9,574 nucleotides of DNA from Phocaeicola sp. (GCA_020026175.1 JAHHQV010000076.1:1-9574), one strand, 5' to 3'; positions 1 through 7,248 are shown, counted from the first letter of the stretch. Program-made: numbers and translations. The notes: generated from the sequence alone by a model not told the origin.

Positions 1-89
1 AAGCCGCCTGTAACACCCAAACCTATGCCTCCAAGCCTGGCACCAAGAATTATTGCGCCAAGTACAATCATAAACTGAAGAAATAACAT
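1..89 (-). CDS. dcuB: Anaerobic C4-dicarboxylate transporter, N-terminus only (DcuA/DcuB type)
   Basis: Partial gene running off the left edge; only the first 29 codons are present. The start MLFLQFMIVLGAIILGARLG is a hydrophobic first membrane segment followed by the glycine-rich GARLGGIGLGVTGG run that I recognise from the amino end of Dcu-family transporters. These inner-membrane proteins exchange fumarate, malate or aspartate for succinate during anaerobic fumarate respiration, which suits a Bacteroidales fermenter. The start at 87-89 is the first ATG after an A/T-rich leader, and no Shine-Dalgarno is seen. The gene is separated from the GH57 gene by a strong terminator and has its own -7 box, so it is a separate transcription unit. 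The choice between dcuA and dcuB cannot be settled from this fragment; dcuB is the usual Bacteroides name. The family call is fairly sure. Confidence 0.82.
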   Translation of the reverse strand, partial: MLFLQFMIVLGAIILGARLGGIGLGVTGG

Positions 90-143
90 ATAATTTTTTA
101 ATGGATTTATATTTCTATATAAGACCTTTCAATATTATGGCTG

Positions 144-151
144 CAAAGTTA
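144..151 (-). promoter_or_regulatory. Candidate -7 box of the dcuB promoter
   Basis: On the minus strand this reads TAACTTTG, an exact match to the Bacteroidota sigma-ABfr -7 consensus TAnnTTTG. A start of transcription a few bases downstream would give a leader of about 50 bases before the ATG at 87-89. No perfect TTTG -33 element sits 18-20 bases upstream; the nearest is GTTG with a 16-base spacer. The inverted repeat at 162-192 covers the -33 position. Confidence 0.45.
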
Positions 152-161
152 ATAAAAATCC

Positions 162-192
162 GCCTTACAACCATAACTACAAGTTATAAGGC
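162..192. repeat. Inverted repeat over the dcuB -33 region
   Basis: The arms GCCTTACAAC (162-171) and GTTATAAGGC (183-192) pair over 10 positions with one mismatch around an 11-base loop. On the minus strand the repeat is followed by GGATTTTTATT, so it could act as a second terminator after the glycogen operon. It also sits directly upstream of the candidate dcuB -7 box, so an operator for dcuB is equally possible. Sequence alone does not decide. Confidence 0.4.
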
Positions 193-198
193 ACTATC

Positions 199-251
199 AA
201 AAAAAAATAAACGGTAAACAGAATATAATAACCATTATTCCATTTACCGTT
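199..251 (-). terminator. Rho-independent terminator of the glycogen operon
   Basis: On the minus strand the 9-bp arms AACGGTAAA (251-243) and TTTACCGTT (218-210) pair perfectly. The intervening sequence continues the stem through two G-T pairs and a GAATA/TATTC pairing. The hairpin is followed by TA and nine T residues (207-199). It lies 92 bases beyond the GH57 stop codon and cleanly separates that operon from dcuB. Confidence 0.85.
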
Positions 252-343
252 CATATAATCAACATTACAATATAATCTAATCTTCCTATACATAAAGACC
301 GACCTTCATCAGCACAGATGCCATCTCATATAGTCTGATAATC
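252..343. other. Untranslated 3' stretch between the GH57 stop and the terminator
   Basis: No gene is supported here. One minus-strand frame stays open for a short run (ending ASVLMKVGLYV, then a stop), but it has no start context of its own and I do not recognise it. It is most likely the 3' untranslated region of the operon transcript. Confidence 0.5.
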
Positions 344-1711
344 TTATTTAACCTTATTCGATTTTGTCTTTGCCTTAGCTTCCTTTTTATCTGATTTTGC
401 TGTTCTACATTTTTTTTCAGCAGCAGCAAGTTTCTTCTGTAGAGTTTCCACTTCAACACTAAGCTGAACCAATTCCTCTCCCTGATTCTTGATTGTAGTA
501 AGCAAAGAGCTCAATTCTTCATTATCCATATCTACAGGATATAGAGAGTTTACACGATTAATGAAGTCACCCAATATATTCATGTAGTTGGTAAAAGCGT
601 CAAAAGGAGAATCATAAATGCCTAAATCCAAAGATATACCAGAGTCTTTGGTTGCCATGAATCTGAAATTATTACTAGCCTGAAGGTAATCCCAATCCTG
701 TTTGATTCTCTTGTCCTGGCATAAATAAACTCGTTCAGCCACACTGTAAAGCTTATTGAAAGCCTCTCTTTGCATCACATTACCAAGCCAAGGACTAATA
801 TCTCTTTCTTCATCTGTCCATGACATCGGATAAGGCACATCCATGCAATCCACCGATTTCAGCTTGCCTACAATTTCTGAAGGAGTAGAGAATACAATAC
901 CCTTCTGTTTTGCACATTCAGGCAATGCCTTGATAAAGTCAAGTATATTTGAAGACAAAGGCTGATAATAACCTATTGCAGACAATTCCATAAACAGATT
1001 TATCACCTGTTCATTTTCAGGAATAGAATCAATCCATCCCATATACTTATCAGCAAACAACGGATATTCACACCATTCGCTATTAGAAAAACGCAAACTG
1101 ATATCATCAGAAAGTTTATAGTCCCTCATCAGAAGTTTCAAGTCAGGATTATCTACACAATGATACAGACAGTGGGGACTCTTCCATCCAAGAACGTGTT
1201 TTGCACCTTCTATAAGCATACCTTTGAATCCCATACCAGCCACTACAGACCCTATTTCATTGTCATAAATCAAGCTTGAGTTACGGAACACTTTAGGCTC
1301 TTGTCCGAAGTAATCTTTTATCTTCACCCTCATTCTTTCCACTTCTTCCTTGAAGCAGTCTTCATTAGCCAACGAAGAAAGACCGTGAGAATAAGGTTCA
1401 CACAAGAACTCACAACATCCCGTACGGTTCAGTTCATGAAGCAATTCTATCACAACAGGTGCATATATTTCCAATTGTTCAAGAGCTACCCCCGAAATGG
1501 AAAGAGCAACCTTGAAAGCACCTTCATTTGCTTTTGCCATTTCTATCAATGTGGTCAAAGCAGGAATATATGAACGTTCTGCAATTTCATTAATGCCTTG
1601 TTCGTTTGCAAAATCATCATAATAGTAATGATCTGAACCTATCTCGAAGAAACGATAACGTTTCAAATGTATTATTTGATGAATCTCAAAATATAAACAG
1701 ATTGTTTTCAT
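344..1711 (-). CDS. GH57 alpha-amylase-like protein, catalytic residues apparently replaced
   Basis: A 455-residue cytoplasmic protein with no signal peptide; last gene of the glycogen operon, 23 bases after the glycosyltransferase. The GH57 fold is recognisable from MKTICLYFEIHQ (residues 1-11; the usual HQP is HQI), the tyrosine-rich HYYYDD (28-33), CEFLCEPYSHGL (100-111), RNSSLIYDNEI (143-153), GFKGMLIEGAK (161-171) and LSDDISLRFS (200-209). Family members of this type hydrolyse or rearrange alpha-1,4-glucans. From remembered consensus, the nucleophile in RNTELIY becomes Ser146, and the acid/base Asp in MDYETFGEHQ becomes Glu242 in MELSAIGYYQ (241-250). GH57 'alpha-amylase-like' homologues lacking catalytic residues are a known group. 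Residues 397-435 look like a coiled coil and 436-455 form a lysine-rich tail. I infer a non-hydrolytic glucan-binding or accessory role; residual activity is not excluded. Confidence 0.85.
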   Translation of the reverse strand: MKTICLYFEIHQIIHLKRYRFFEIGSDHYYYDDFANEQGINEIAERSYIPALTTLIEMAKANEGAFKVALSISGVALEQLEIYAPVVIELLHELNRTGCCEFLCEPYSHGLSSLANEDCFKEEVERMRVKIKDYFGQEPKVFRNSSLIYDNEIGSVVAGMGFKGMLIEGAKHVLGWKSPHCLYHCVDNPDLKLLMRDYKLSDDISLRFSNSEWCEYPLFADKYMGWIDSIPENEQVINLFMELSAIGYYQPLSSNILDFIKALPECAKQKGIVFSTPSEIVGKLKSVDCMDVPYPMSWTDEERDISPWLGNVMQREAFNKLYSVAERVYLCQDKRIKQDWDYLQASNNFRFMATKDSGISLDLGIYDSPFDAFTNYMNILGDFINRVNSLYPVDMDNEELSSLLTTIKNQGEELVQLSVEVETLQKKLAAAEKKCRTAKSDKKEAKAKTKSNKVK

Positions 1712-1734
1712 ATTAACTTTAGATCTAACATGTT

Positions 1735-3006
1735 TTACTTATAATAATTTTTAAGGACTTCTTCGTATAAAGAACGAACTCTCAGTCCTACTTTCTCCCA
1801 TACTATACCGTCGACTTCTCTTTTCCCTTCGTCACGCAAGTAATCGTACAGCGAATTGTTGGTACATATAGAATATATAGCATCTGCCATTGCATGTATA
1901 TCCCAATAGTCGGTTTTTATACATTTGCTCAATATTTCAGCACAACCTGACTGTTTTGATATAATAGTAGGCACACTACACTGCATAGCTTCCAGTGGAG
2001 AAATTCCAAACGGCTCGGACACAGAAGGCATTATATACACATCACTTGCCTTTAGCACCTCATATACCTGTTTCCCTTTCATGAATCCAGGAAAATGGAA
2101 ACGGTCAGCAATACCTCTTTCTGCCGCCAGTCTTATCATGGCCTCCATCATATCACCACTTCCGGCCATAACAAAACGTATGTTGCTGGCTTTCTTCAAA
2201 ACCATAGCAGCAGCCTCTACAAAATATTCAGGTCCTTTCTGCATTGTAAGTCGTCCAAGGAAAGTGACCACCTTCTCCTTAGGTAGTTTCTTTGGAACGA
2301 TCTCCTGAATTTCCTTTGACAAAGGAGATACAGCATTATGTACAGTAAAACATTTCTTTGGATCTTGATAATATTTACTTATTACAGTCTGACGTGTCAG
2401 TTCACTCACACACATTATACAGTCTGCATGGTCCATTCCATTTTTCTCTATAGCATATACAGTAGGATTGACATTACCCCTGCTTCTATCGAAGTCTGTA
2501 GCATGAACGTGTATCACGAGAGGCTTTCCAGAAACCTGTTTTGCATGTATTCCTGCCGGATACGTCAGCCAGTCATGAGAGTGTATTATATCAAATTCCT
2601 GCTGTCGCGCCACGACACCGGCAACTATAGAATAATTGTTTATCTCTTCATGAAGATTATCCGGGTATCTGCCCGAAAACTCCATACATCCCAAATCATT
2701 TGTATGCATGTAATTGAAATCAGCATAGATATGCTCTCTCATATCGTAATACAGTTGAGGATTCATATAATTACCCACCCTACTGTTTACATAGTCCCAA
2801 TTAACATCACGCCAAACGATAGGAACACTGTTCATTCCTATTATTTTCAGAAAACTCTGGTCTTCGTCACCCCAAGGCTTAGGGATACAGAATGTGATAT
2901 CCATATCTTCCTGGGCAGACATACCTTTAGTCAGACCATAACTGGCCGTTCCAAGACCTCCAAGAATATGAGGAGGAAATTCCCATCCAAACATTAAAAC
3001 TTTCAT
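1735..3006 (-). CDS. GT-B glycosyltransferase, glycogen/starch synthase-like
   Basis: A 423-residue cytoplasmic enzyme expected to transfer glucose from a nucleotide sugar to a growing alpha-1,4-glucan. Motifs in order: KVLMFGWEFPPHILGGLGT at the start, with the glycine loop GGLG at 16-19 that contacts the donor in glycogen synthases; HSHDW (142-146) in the acceptor-side domain; FLGRLTMQKGPEYF (249-262) opening the C-terminal Rossmann domain, with the expected Arg252/Lys257 pair; and EPFGISPLEAM (331-341), the E-x7-E donor-binding signature. The length is near the short GT4/GT5-like synthases of Bacteroidales. ADP- or UDP-glucose preference cannot be read from sequence. It lies between the debranching enzyme and the GH57 gene, which supports a storage-glucan role. 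It is the only gene here with a strong Shine-Dalgarno sequence. Confidence 0.88.
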   Translation of the reverse strand: MKVLMFGWEFPPHILGGLGTASYGLTKGMSAQEDMDITFCIPKPWGDEDQSFLKIIGMNSVPIVWRDVNWDYVNSRVGNYMNPQLYYDMREHIYADFNYMHTNDLGCMEFSGRYPDNLHEEINNYSIVAGVVARQQEFDIIHSHDWLTYPAGIHAKQVSGKPLVIHVHATDFDRSRGNVNPTVYAIEKNGMDHADCIMCVSELTRQTVISKYYQDPKKCFTVHNAVSPLSKEIQEIVPKKLPKEKVVTFLGRLTMQKGPEYFVEAAAMVLKKASNIRFVMAGSGDMMEAMIRLAAERGIADRFHFPGFMKGKQVYEVLKASDVYIMPSVSEPFGISPLEAMQCSVPTIISKQSGCAEILSKCIKTDYWDIHAMADAIYSICTNNSLYDYLRDEGKREVDGIVWEKVGLRVRSLYEEVLKNYYK

Positions 3007-3012
3007 AGCGAT

Positions 3013-3020
3013 CCTCCTTT
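3013..3020 (-). promoter_or_regulatory. Strong Shine-Dalgarno of the glycosyltransferase gene
   Basis: The minus strand reads AAAGGAGG, six bases before the ATG at 3006-3004 and in the gap right after the debranching-enzyme stop codon (3024-3022). It fixes the glycosyltransferase start. Such a full match at ideal spacing is rare in Bacteroidota, and the other starts in this window have only A/T-rich leaders. Confidence 0.8.
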
Positions 3021-3021
3021 T

Positions 3022-4965
3022 TTACTGATTTTCAAATTTATCCAACAAATATAATCCTCGCATAATTCCAGCCACATTCATGGCAAAAGAAACTGCTCCT
3101 CTACCTTTAAACGGAGGATTACCATCGAATAATTCCGGTATAGTACCAAGACAATGAATTGTCATTTCATCCTCATAGCTTACCATTTGTCTCCACAAGA
3201 AAGATACCGCACTTCTTTTATATATTCGAAGATAAGCTTCCATATAAAAACCTTCAAGCCAAGGCCAAGCCGTACCCTGATGATATGCATAGTCTCTCTG
3301 AATCTGCGGTCCCACATAATTTGGATTATATCCACCACTCTTCGGACTCAAAGAACGAAGTCCCTTTGGAGTAAGAAGTTCTTTGGTTACAATATCAACG
3401 ATCCCTTTCTTCTGCTTCGAGTCAAGAGGAGAATAATCAAAGGCTGCCGAGAATATCATATTAGGCCGAACGCTCCAATCCATCATATTCGAATCTACAA
3501 AATCAAGAAGGTAACCATATTCATTCAAGAATGTATCCACAAATGATTTCCCCGCTATTTCTGCAACTGACTTAAACTTGTCCGAAAGATCTGTATGTCC
3601 CATTTCAGCAGTCATATCAGCAGCAAAGCAAAGAGCATTATACCACAATGAATTAAATTCAACCAAATATCCGGTCCTTGCTACTACCGGACGTCCGTTT
3701 ACTGTAGAGTTCATCCATGATATAGCCTTATCTCTACCATCGGAATATACCAAACAATTCTCCTTAACCTTCAGATTAGGATGCTTGCCATCTATAATGA
3801 AGTTCATAATGTCTACCACCAATGCAGAATACTTCTCCTTTGCAGCATCTCTCGATACCATCTTTGAATACTGTTGTACGGCCCATATAGTCCATAACAG
3901 AATATCAGGATGTTCCATTTCGTAGATTTTGAGATTGCTAACCTCATCATTCATAAAAGAATAAATTGCTTTTACGGCAGTTTCCATAATCTTCTCAAAC
4001 TTTTCCACCTCACCGACAGACAATGTCAATCCAGGCAAAGACACGAACAAGTCTCTTGCACGACATTTAAACCAAGGATAACCTGCCAAAATATAATATT
4101 CGTTTCCCTGTTTGTTAAGGAACTGATGGGCAGCATTTATCAGACAGTTCTTGAAATCCTTTCTAGGAGTTCTCTGTTCCGCTTCACTGACAAAAAGTTC
4201 ATTTAACACAGATACGTCTGTAGAAGATATACCGCCTGAGAATGTAACACTTTCTCCTTTTTTGATTTTAAATTCGAAATACCCCGGAACATAAAGATCT
4301 TCGTTAGAATCATATCCCCTCTCCTGCTCTTTAGGATATTCAATACCTCTATACCAATCAGGAACAAAATGAAATTCATTCTCTTTACTGAACTGCATGA
4401 AAAGTTCAGGATAACCAGGATACATACAAGTTTTTATACCATTATCCACCAGTCCATACCCCTTATTGGCCTGAGAATTCTCATGCGTATATTCTCTAAC
4501 GCTTCTGAAAGCCAGATAAGGCTTCAGACGAAGCGTAGTCTCCGAATGAGCATCGACCAAAGTATACCTTATAAGTATACGGTTTTCATGATGCACAAAC
4601 ACCTTCTCTTTTTTCAGAACGACCCCCCCAACTCGGTACCATGTTGTAGGTACCTTTTCGCATTCATATTCTCTGATATACTTATGACCGCGAGGACTAA
4701 AATTATCACCATGATATTTATGCAATCCCAGGTTAAATTCTGCCCCATGTTGTATTACCGTTTCATCCATTGAAGACAATAATACATGATTTTCATCATC
4801 AAGTTCAGGAACTGGGATTACCAGCAAGCCATGATACTTTCGAGTATTACAATCTACAACTGTCGAACAGTGGTAAGCTCCAGAACGATTTGTACGAAGA
4901 ATCTCACGCGGCAAAGATTCTTCAAGATTCGTCATAAGAGTTTTATCAAAACGTAAATAACTCAT
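3022..4965 (-). CDS. Amylo-alpha-1,6-glucosidase, archaeal-type glycogen debranching enzyme (GH133)
   Basis: A 647-residue cytoplasmic enzyme and first gene of the operon. It is predicted to remove alpha-1,6 branch glucose from glycogen-like polymers. The N-terminal beta domain opens with REILRTNRSGAYHCST (20-35) and TRKYHGLLV (41-49), the typical archaeal/bacterial debranching-enzyme start. The C-terminal (alpha/alpha)6-barrel domain shows ILAGYPWFKCRARD (292-305), VEFNSLWYNAL (435-445), QRDYAYHQGTAWPWLEG (556-572) and ELFDGNPP (611-618), all landmarks of the GDE C-terminal family. The length fits a single-domain bacterial GDE, without the transferase half found in eukaryotic GDE. The start at 4965 follows a 40-base leader from a good promoter, and translation ends 15 bases before the next gene, indicating cotranscription. 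The usual W-G-R-D stretch reads C-R-A-R-D here, which I believe is a Bacteroidales variant. Confidence 0.92.
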   Translation of the reverse strand: MSYLRFDKTLMTNLEESLPREILRTNRSGAYHCSTVVDCNTRKYHGLLVIPVPELDDENHVLLSSMDETVIQHGAEFNLGLHKYHGDNFSPRGHKYIREYECEKVPTTWYRVGGVVLKKEKVFVHHENRILIRYTLVDAHSETTLRLKPYLAFRSVREYTHENSQANKGYGLVDNGIKTCMYPGYPELFMQFSKENEFHFVPDWYRGIEYPKEQERGYDSNEDLYVPGYFEFKIKKGESVTFSGGISSTDVSVLNELFVSEAEQRTPRKDFKNCLINAAHQFLNKQGNEYYILAGYPWFKCRARDLFVSLPGLTLSVGEVEKFEKIMETAVKAIYSFMNDEVSNLKIYEMEHPDILLWTIWAVQQYSKMVSRDAAKEKYSALVVDIMNFIIDGKHPNLKVKENCLVYSDGRDKAISWMNSTVNGRPVVARTGYLVEFNSLWYNALCFAADMTAEMGHTDLSDKFKSVAEIAGKSFVDTFLNEYGYLLDFVDSNMMDWSVRPNMIFSAAFDYSPLDSKQKKGIVDIVTKELLTPKGLRSLSPKSGGYNPNYVGPQIQRDYAYHQGTAWPWLEGFYMEAYLRIYKRSAVSFLWRQMVSYEDEMTIHCLGTIPELFDGNPPFKGRGAVSFAMNVAGIMRGLYLLDKFENQ

Positions 4966-5012
4966 AGATGTTATATTAAGGTTATTAAAATCATTTAATT
5001 CTTTTCTCTGCC

Positions 5013-5042
5013 CAAAATTAATAATTTAATCATCAAGACAAA
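5013..5042 (-). promoter_or_regulatory. Promoter of the glycogen operon
   Basis: The minus strand has TTTG (5042-5039), an 18-base spacer and TAATTTTG (5020-5013), which match the Bacteroidota -33 TTTG and -7 TAnnTTTG elements. Transcription would begin near 5006, about 40 bases before the debranching-enzyme ATG. This is the best-formed promoter in the window. Confidence 0.65.
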
Positions 5043-5089
5043 ACTTAAAAAGAGTTTTTTTTTGCTTTTTCTATAACAAAAATTCATAT

Positions 5090-5115
5090 CTATGTAAAAT
5101 AACCTTTTTACATAG
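5090..5115. repeat. 10-bp perfect palindrome upstream of the glycogen promoter
   Basis: The arms CTATGTAAAA (5090-5099) and TTTTACATAG (5106-5115) are perfect complements around a 6-base centre. The centre is about 97 bases upstream of the predicted transcription start, a position that would suit an activator site. No T-tract follows directly on either strand, so a terminator is less likely. The binding protein is unknown. Confidence 0.5.
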
Positions 5116-5140
5116 AATTTTATAACTAAAAATGTGCAGA

Positions 5141-5184
5141 AAACAAGAAAGGCTCCAGTTTTGATTGTCAAAACCGAAACCTTT
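5141..5184 (-). terminator. Rho-independent terminator of serS
   Basis: The arms at 5148-5163 and 5169-5184 pair over all 16 positions on the minus-strand RNA if G-U pairs are allowed, around a 5-base loop. The minus strand then reads TTCTTGT (5147-5141), a modest U-rich tail. It begins 28 bases after the serS stop codon. Confidence 0.8.
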
Positions 5185-5211
5185 CGTGTATTATAAAATA
5201 TGATATCTTTA

Positions 5212-6486
5212 TCAGTCTATAATATCAAATCCACAATAAGGAACCAATGCCTTAGGTATTCTGATACCTTCTGGAGTCTGATTGTTTTCCAGAAGAGCTG
5301 CAACTATACGTGGCAATGCAAGAGCCGAACCGTTCAATGTATGGCAAAGTTCTGTCTTCTTGTCTGCATTTCTGAATCTACATTTAAGTCTGTTTGCCTG
5401 ATATGTATCAAAGTTAGACACAGAACTTACTTCAAGCCATCTCTGCTGAGCTTCAGAATAAACTTCAAAGTCATAGCAAATAGCAGCAGTAAAGCTCATA
5501 TCACCTCCACAAAGCCTAAGTATTCTGTATGGCAATTCAAGTTTTTTAAGAAGACCTTCTACATGGTCCAGCATTTCCTGATGAGACTGCTTTGAGTGTT
5601 CTGGCTTGTCGATACGTACAAGTTCCACTTTAGAGAATTCATGAAGTCTGTTCAATCCGCGCACATCCTTACCATAAGAGCCTGCTTCACGTCTGAAACA
5701 CTGAGTGTAAGCACAGTTCTTTATAGGCAACTGCTTTTCATCAAGAATAACATCACGATAGATATTTGTAACAGGAACCTCTGCCGTAGGGATAAGATAA
5801 AGGTCGTCAAGGTTACAATGATACATCTGACCTTCCTTGTCAGGCAACTGACCTGTTCCATAACCTGAAGCCTGATTTACTACTGTAGGAGGCATGATTT
5901 CATCATATCCTGAAGCACGTGCTTCATCAAGGAAGAAATTTATCAACGCCCTCTGCAGACGTGCGCCCTTACCTTTATATACAGGGAATCCGGCTCCTGT
6001 AATCTTCACTCCAAGGTCGAAGTCTATCAAATCATATTTTTTCGCCAATTCCCAATGAGGAAGAGCGTTTTTAGGGAGTTCTGTCTCCATTCCTCCATGC
6101 TTTACAACTACGTTATCTTCTGCACACGAACCTTCAGGAACTTCATCATATGGAACATTAGGGATAGAATAAAGGACTTCCTGCATATCTTCAGAAGCCT
6201 TGTCCATTTCAGCTTGAAGAGACTTGCTTATCTCCTTTATTTCTGCAACTCTGGTCTTTGCTGATTCAGCTTCTTCTTTTTTTCCTTCTTTCATAAGCAT
6301 ACCGATGCTCTTCGAGATGGAATTAACCTCAGCGAGGTTCTTATCTAGTTGATTCTGTGCATTACGTCTTCTATCATTACATTCTAACACTTTCTCTATT
6401 ACTTCCTTTGCATTGCCGAAGTGTTTCTTCTCCAATCCACGGATAACCTTGTCGGTATCCTCTGTAATTTGTTTAATTGTAAGCAT
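5212..6486 (-). CDS. serS: Serine--tRNA ligase
   Basis: Charges tRNA-Ser (and tRNA-Sec where present) with serine in the cytoplasm; essential. The 424-residue product has normal family length. MLTIKQITEDTDKVIRGLEK begins the tRNA-binding arm, whose long antiparallel coiled coil spans about residues 27-105. The class II catalytic core follows: TAEVP (234-238) for serine binding, motif 2 FRREAGSYGKDVRG (264-277) running to HEF (282-284), and motif 3 TLNGSALALPRIVAALLEN (383-401). All key residues I can check are present. I chose the start at 6486 over the in-frame ATG at 6528: the family begins at ML-I, and the upstream ATG lies at or before the likely transcription start. It stands alone, with its own -7 box and terminator. 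Confidence 0.97.
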   Translation of the reverse strand: MLTIKQITEDTDKVIRGLEKKHFGNAKEVIEKVLECNDRRRNAQNQLDKNLAEVNSISKSIGMLMKEGKKEEAESAKTRVAEIKEISKSLQAEMDKASEDMQEVLYSIPNVPYDEVPEGSCAEDNVVVKHGGMETELPKNALPHWELAKKYDLIDFDLGVKITGAGFPVYKGKGARLQRALINFFLDEARASGYDEIMPPTVVNQASGYGTGQLPDKEGQMYHCNLDDLYLIPTAEVPVTNIYRDVILDEKQLPIKNCAYTQCFRREAGSYGKDVRGLNRLHEFSKVELVRIDKPEHSKQSHQEMLDHVEGLLKKLELPYRILRLCGGDMSFTAAICYDFEVYSEAQQRWLEVSSVSNFDTYQANRLKCRFRNADKKTELCHTLNGSALALPRIVAALLENNQTPEGIRIPKALVPYCGFDIID

Positions 6487-6525
6487 ATCTTTATTTTTTA
6501 GTCTTTTTTCAAAAAAAATATAATG

Positions 6526-6533
6526 CAAAGATA
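6526..6533 (-). promoter_or_regulatory. Candidate -7 box of the serS promoter
   Basis: The minus strand reads TATCTTTG, an exact TAnnTTTG match placed to give a leader of roughly 30 bases before the ATG at 6486. No clear TTTG -33 element is seen in the A/T-rich sequence upstream. Confidence 0.5.
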
Positions 6534-6574
6534 TATTTTTTTTATCAATTATATAATGAGATAAAGTTTTTTAA

Positions 6575-7195
6575 TCAGAAAACAGGTAAAGTATATACCA
6601 ATCCCAATGATACTCGCTGCATATTATAATCATCAGCCCCCATTTTCGGTCTTTTTCTGTGAAATGTACTTTATTGTGATACAAAAGAAGATATACTATA
6701 AAGTCGCAGCCTGACATAGGATAGTATTCTGCACACAGTTGTATGTTCCAGCTTCTTCTGTACCCTCCTTTTTCCACACCCTCGGATGCCATATATACAT
6801 TTCCCAATTCGTATGTACCTTTTGCATACAGATTAAGAGCGGACATACCCTATAGTCGAGGTTTGCTATAGTAGTGAAATACTGCACATTCTTCACCGTA
6901 AGGGCTTCGTTTCCTCCGGCACCTGTTGCAGAACTGATAAAGCCTTTCGAATCGAGACCTTCTCTGGAATACATAAAGTCGATATATCCCAAGAAAAGTT
7001 TCTTATCCCAAACATTTCCACAAGTAAAGTAAAAGATATTCTTACTTTTGGCCAATTGCCCATACGACAAAAAATATCGCAGCTGCATGGTTCTGTCAAT
7101 AAAATATCCATCCCAGTTGACAGTAGAAATACAGAAACCTTAAAGTCTTTTCTATACATGCAGGTTCTTCGAATCTACCACCTTTTTATGAAAGA
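6575..7195 (-). pseudogene. Decayed outer-membrane porin-like gene, C-terminal half
   Basis: Protein-like sequence passes through three minus-strand frames in the right order, which marks a frameshifted remnant. Frame one (about 7121-6855) gives VNWDGYFIDRTMQLRYF, then NIFYFTCGNVWDKKLFLGYI and FMYSREGLDSKG. After a shift near 6830-6850, a second frame gives LNLYAKGTYELGNVY and YRRSWNIQLCAEYYPM. After another near 6635-6657, a third frame gives QRVSLGLVYTLPVF and a stop at 6577-6575. That last string, ending in phenylalanine after alternating residues, is a typical beta-barrel C-terminus. A further shift near 7131-7137 joins an upstream RF to CIST. The 5' half and signal peptide are absent. 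Best guess at family is the Bacteroidales porins related to phosphate-selective porin O/P, with only moderate certainty; the decay itself is clear. Confidence 0.75.
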
Positions 7196-7205
7196 TTCTT
7201 TACAA

Positions 7206-7220
7206 GTTGTCAACGACAAC
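7206..7220. repeat. Small palindrome downstream of the lipid kinase gene
   Basis: GTTGTC (7206-7211) and GACAAC (7215-7220) form a perfect 6-bp inverted repeat with a 3-base centre, extendable by one A-T pair. It lies 28 bases past the lipid-kinase stop codon. No T-tract follows on the minus strand, so if it ends the miaA-kinase transcript it does so weakly. It could also be chance. Confidence 0.3.
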
Positions 7221-7248
7221 TAACATATTAATAAATACAACTATAATT

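Noticed and set aside
254..343. Short open minus-strand run ending ASVLMKVGLYV just after the GH57 stop
   Set aside because: It has no start context, matches nothing I know and lies between a stop codon and a terminator; it is best read as untranslated sequence, though a lost C-terminal extension by frameshift cannot be excluded.
2338..2997. Long plus-strand open frame opposite the glycosyltransferase gene
   Set aside because: It is antisense to a gene with clear family motifs, has no recognisable protein features and reflects codon bias of the real strand; the same holds for the other plus-strand frames.
4636..4655. Repeated GGTACC around the debranching-enzyme coding region
   Set aside because: Two short palindromes within a well-conserved coding stretch; chance is sufficient explanation.
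6487..6528. Upstream ATG extension of serS (start at 6528)
   Set aside because: The ATG falls inside the candidate -7 box, and SerS proteins begin at the ML-I residue encoded at 6486.
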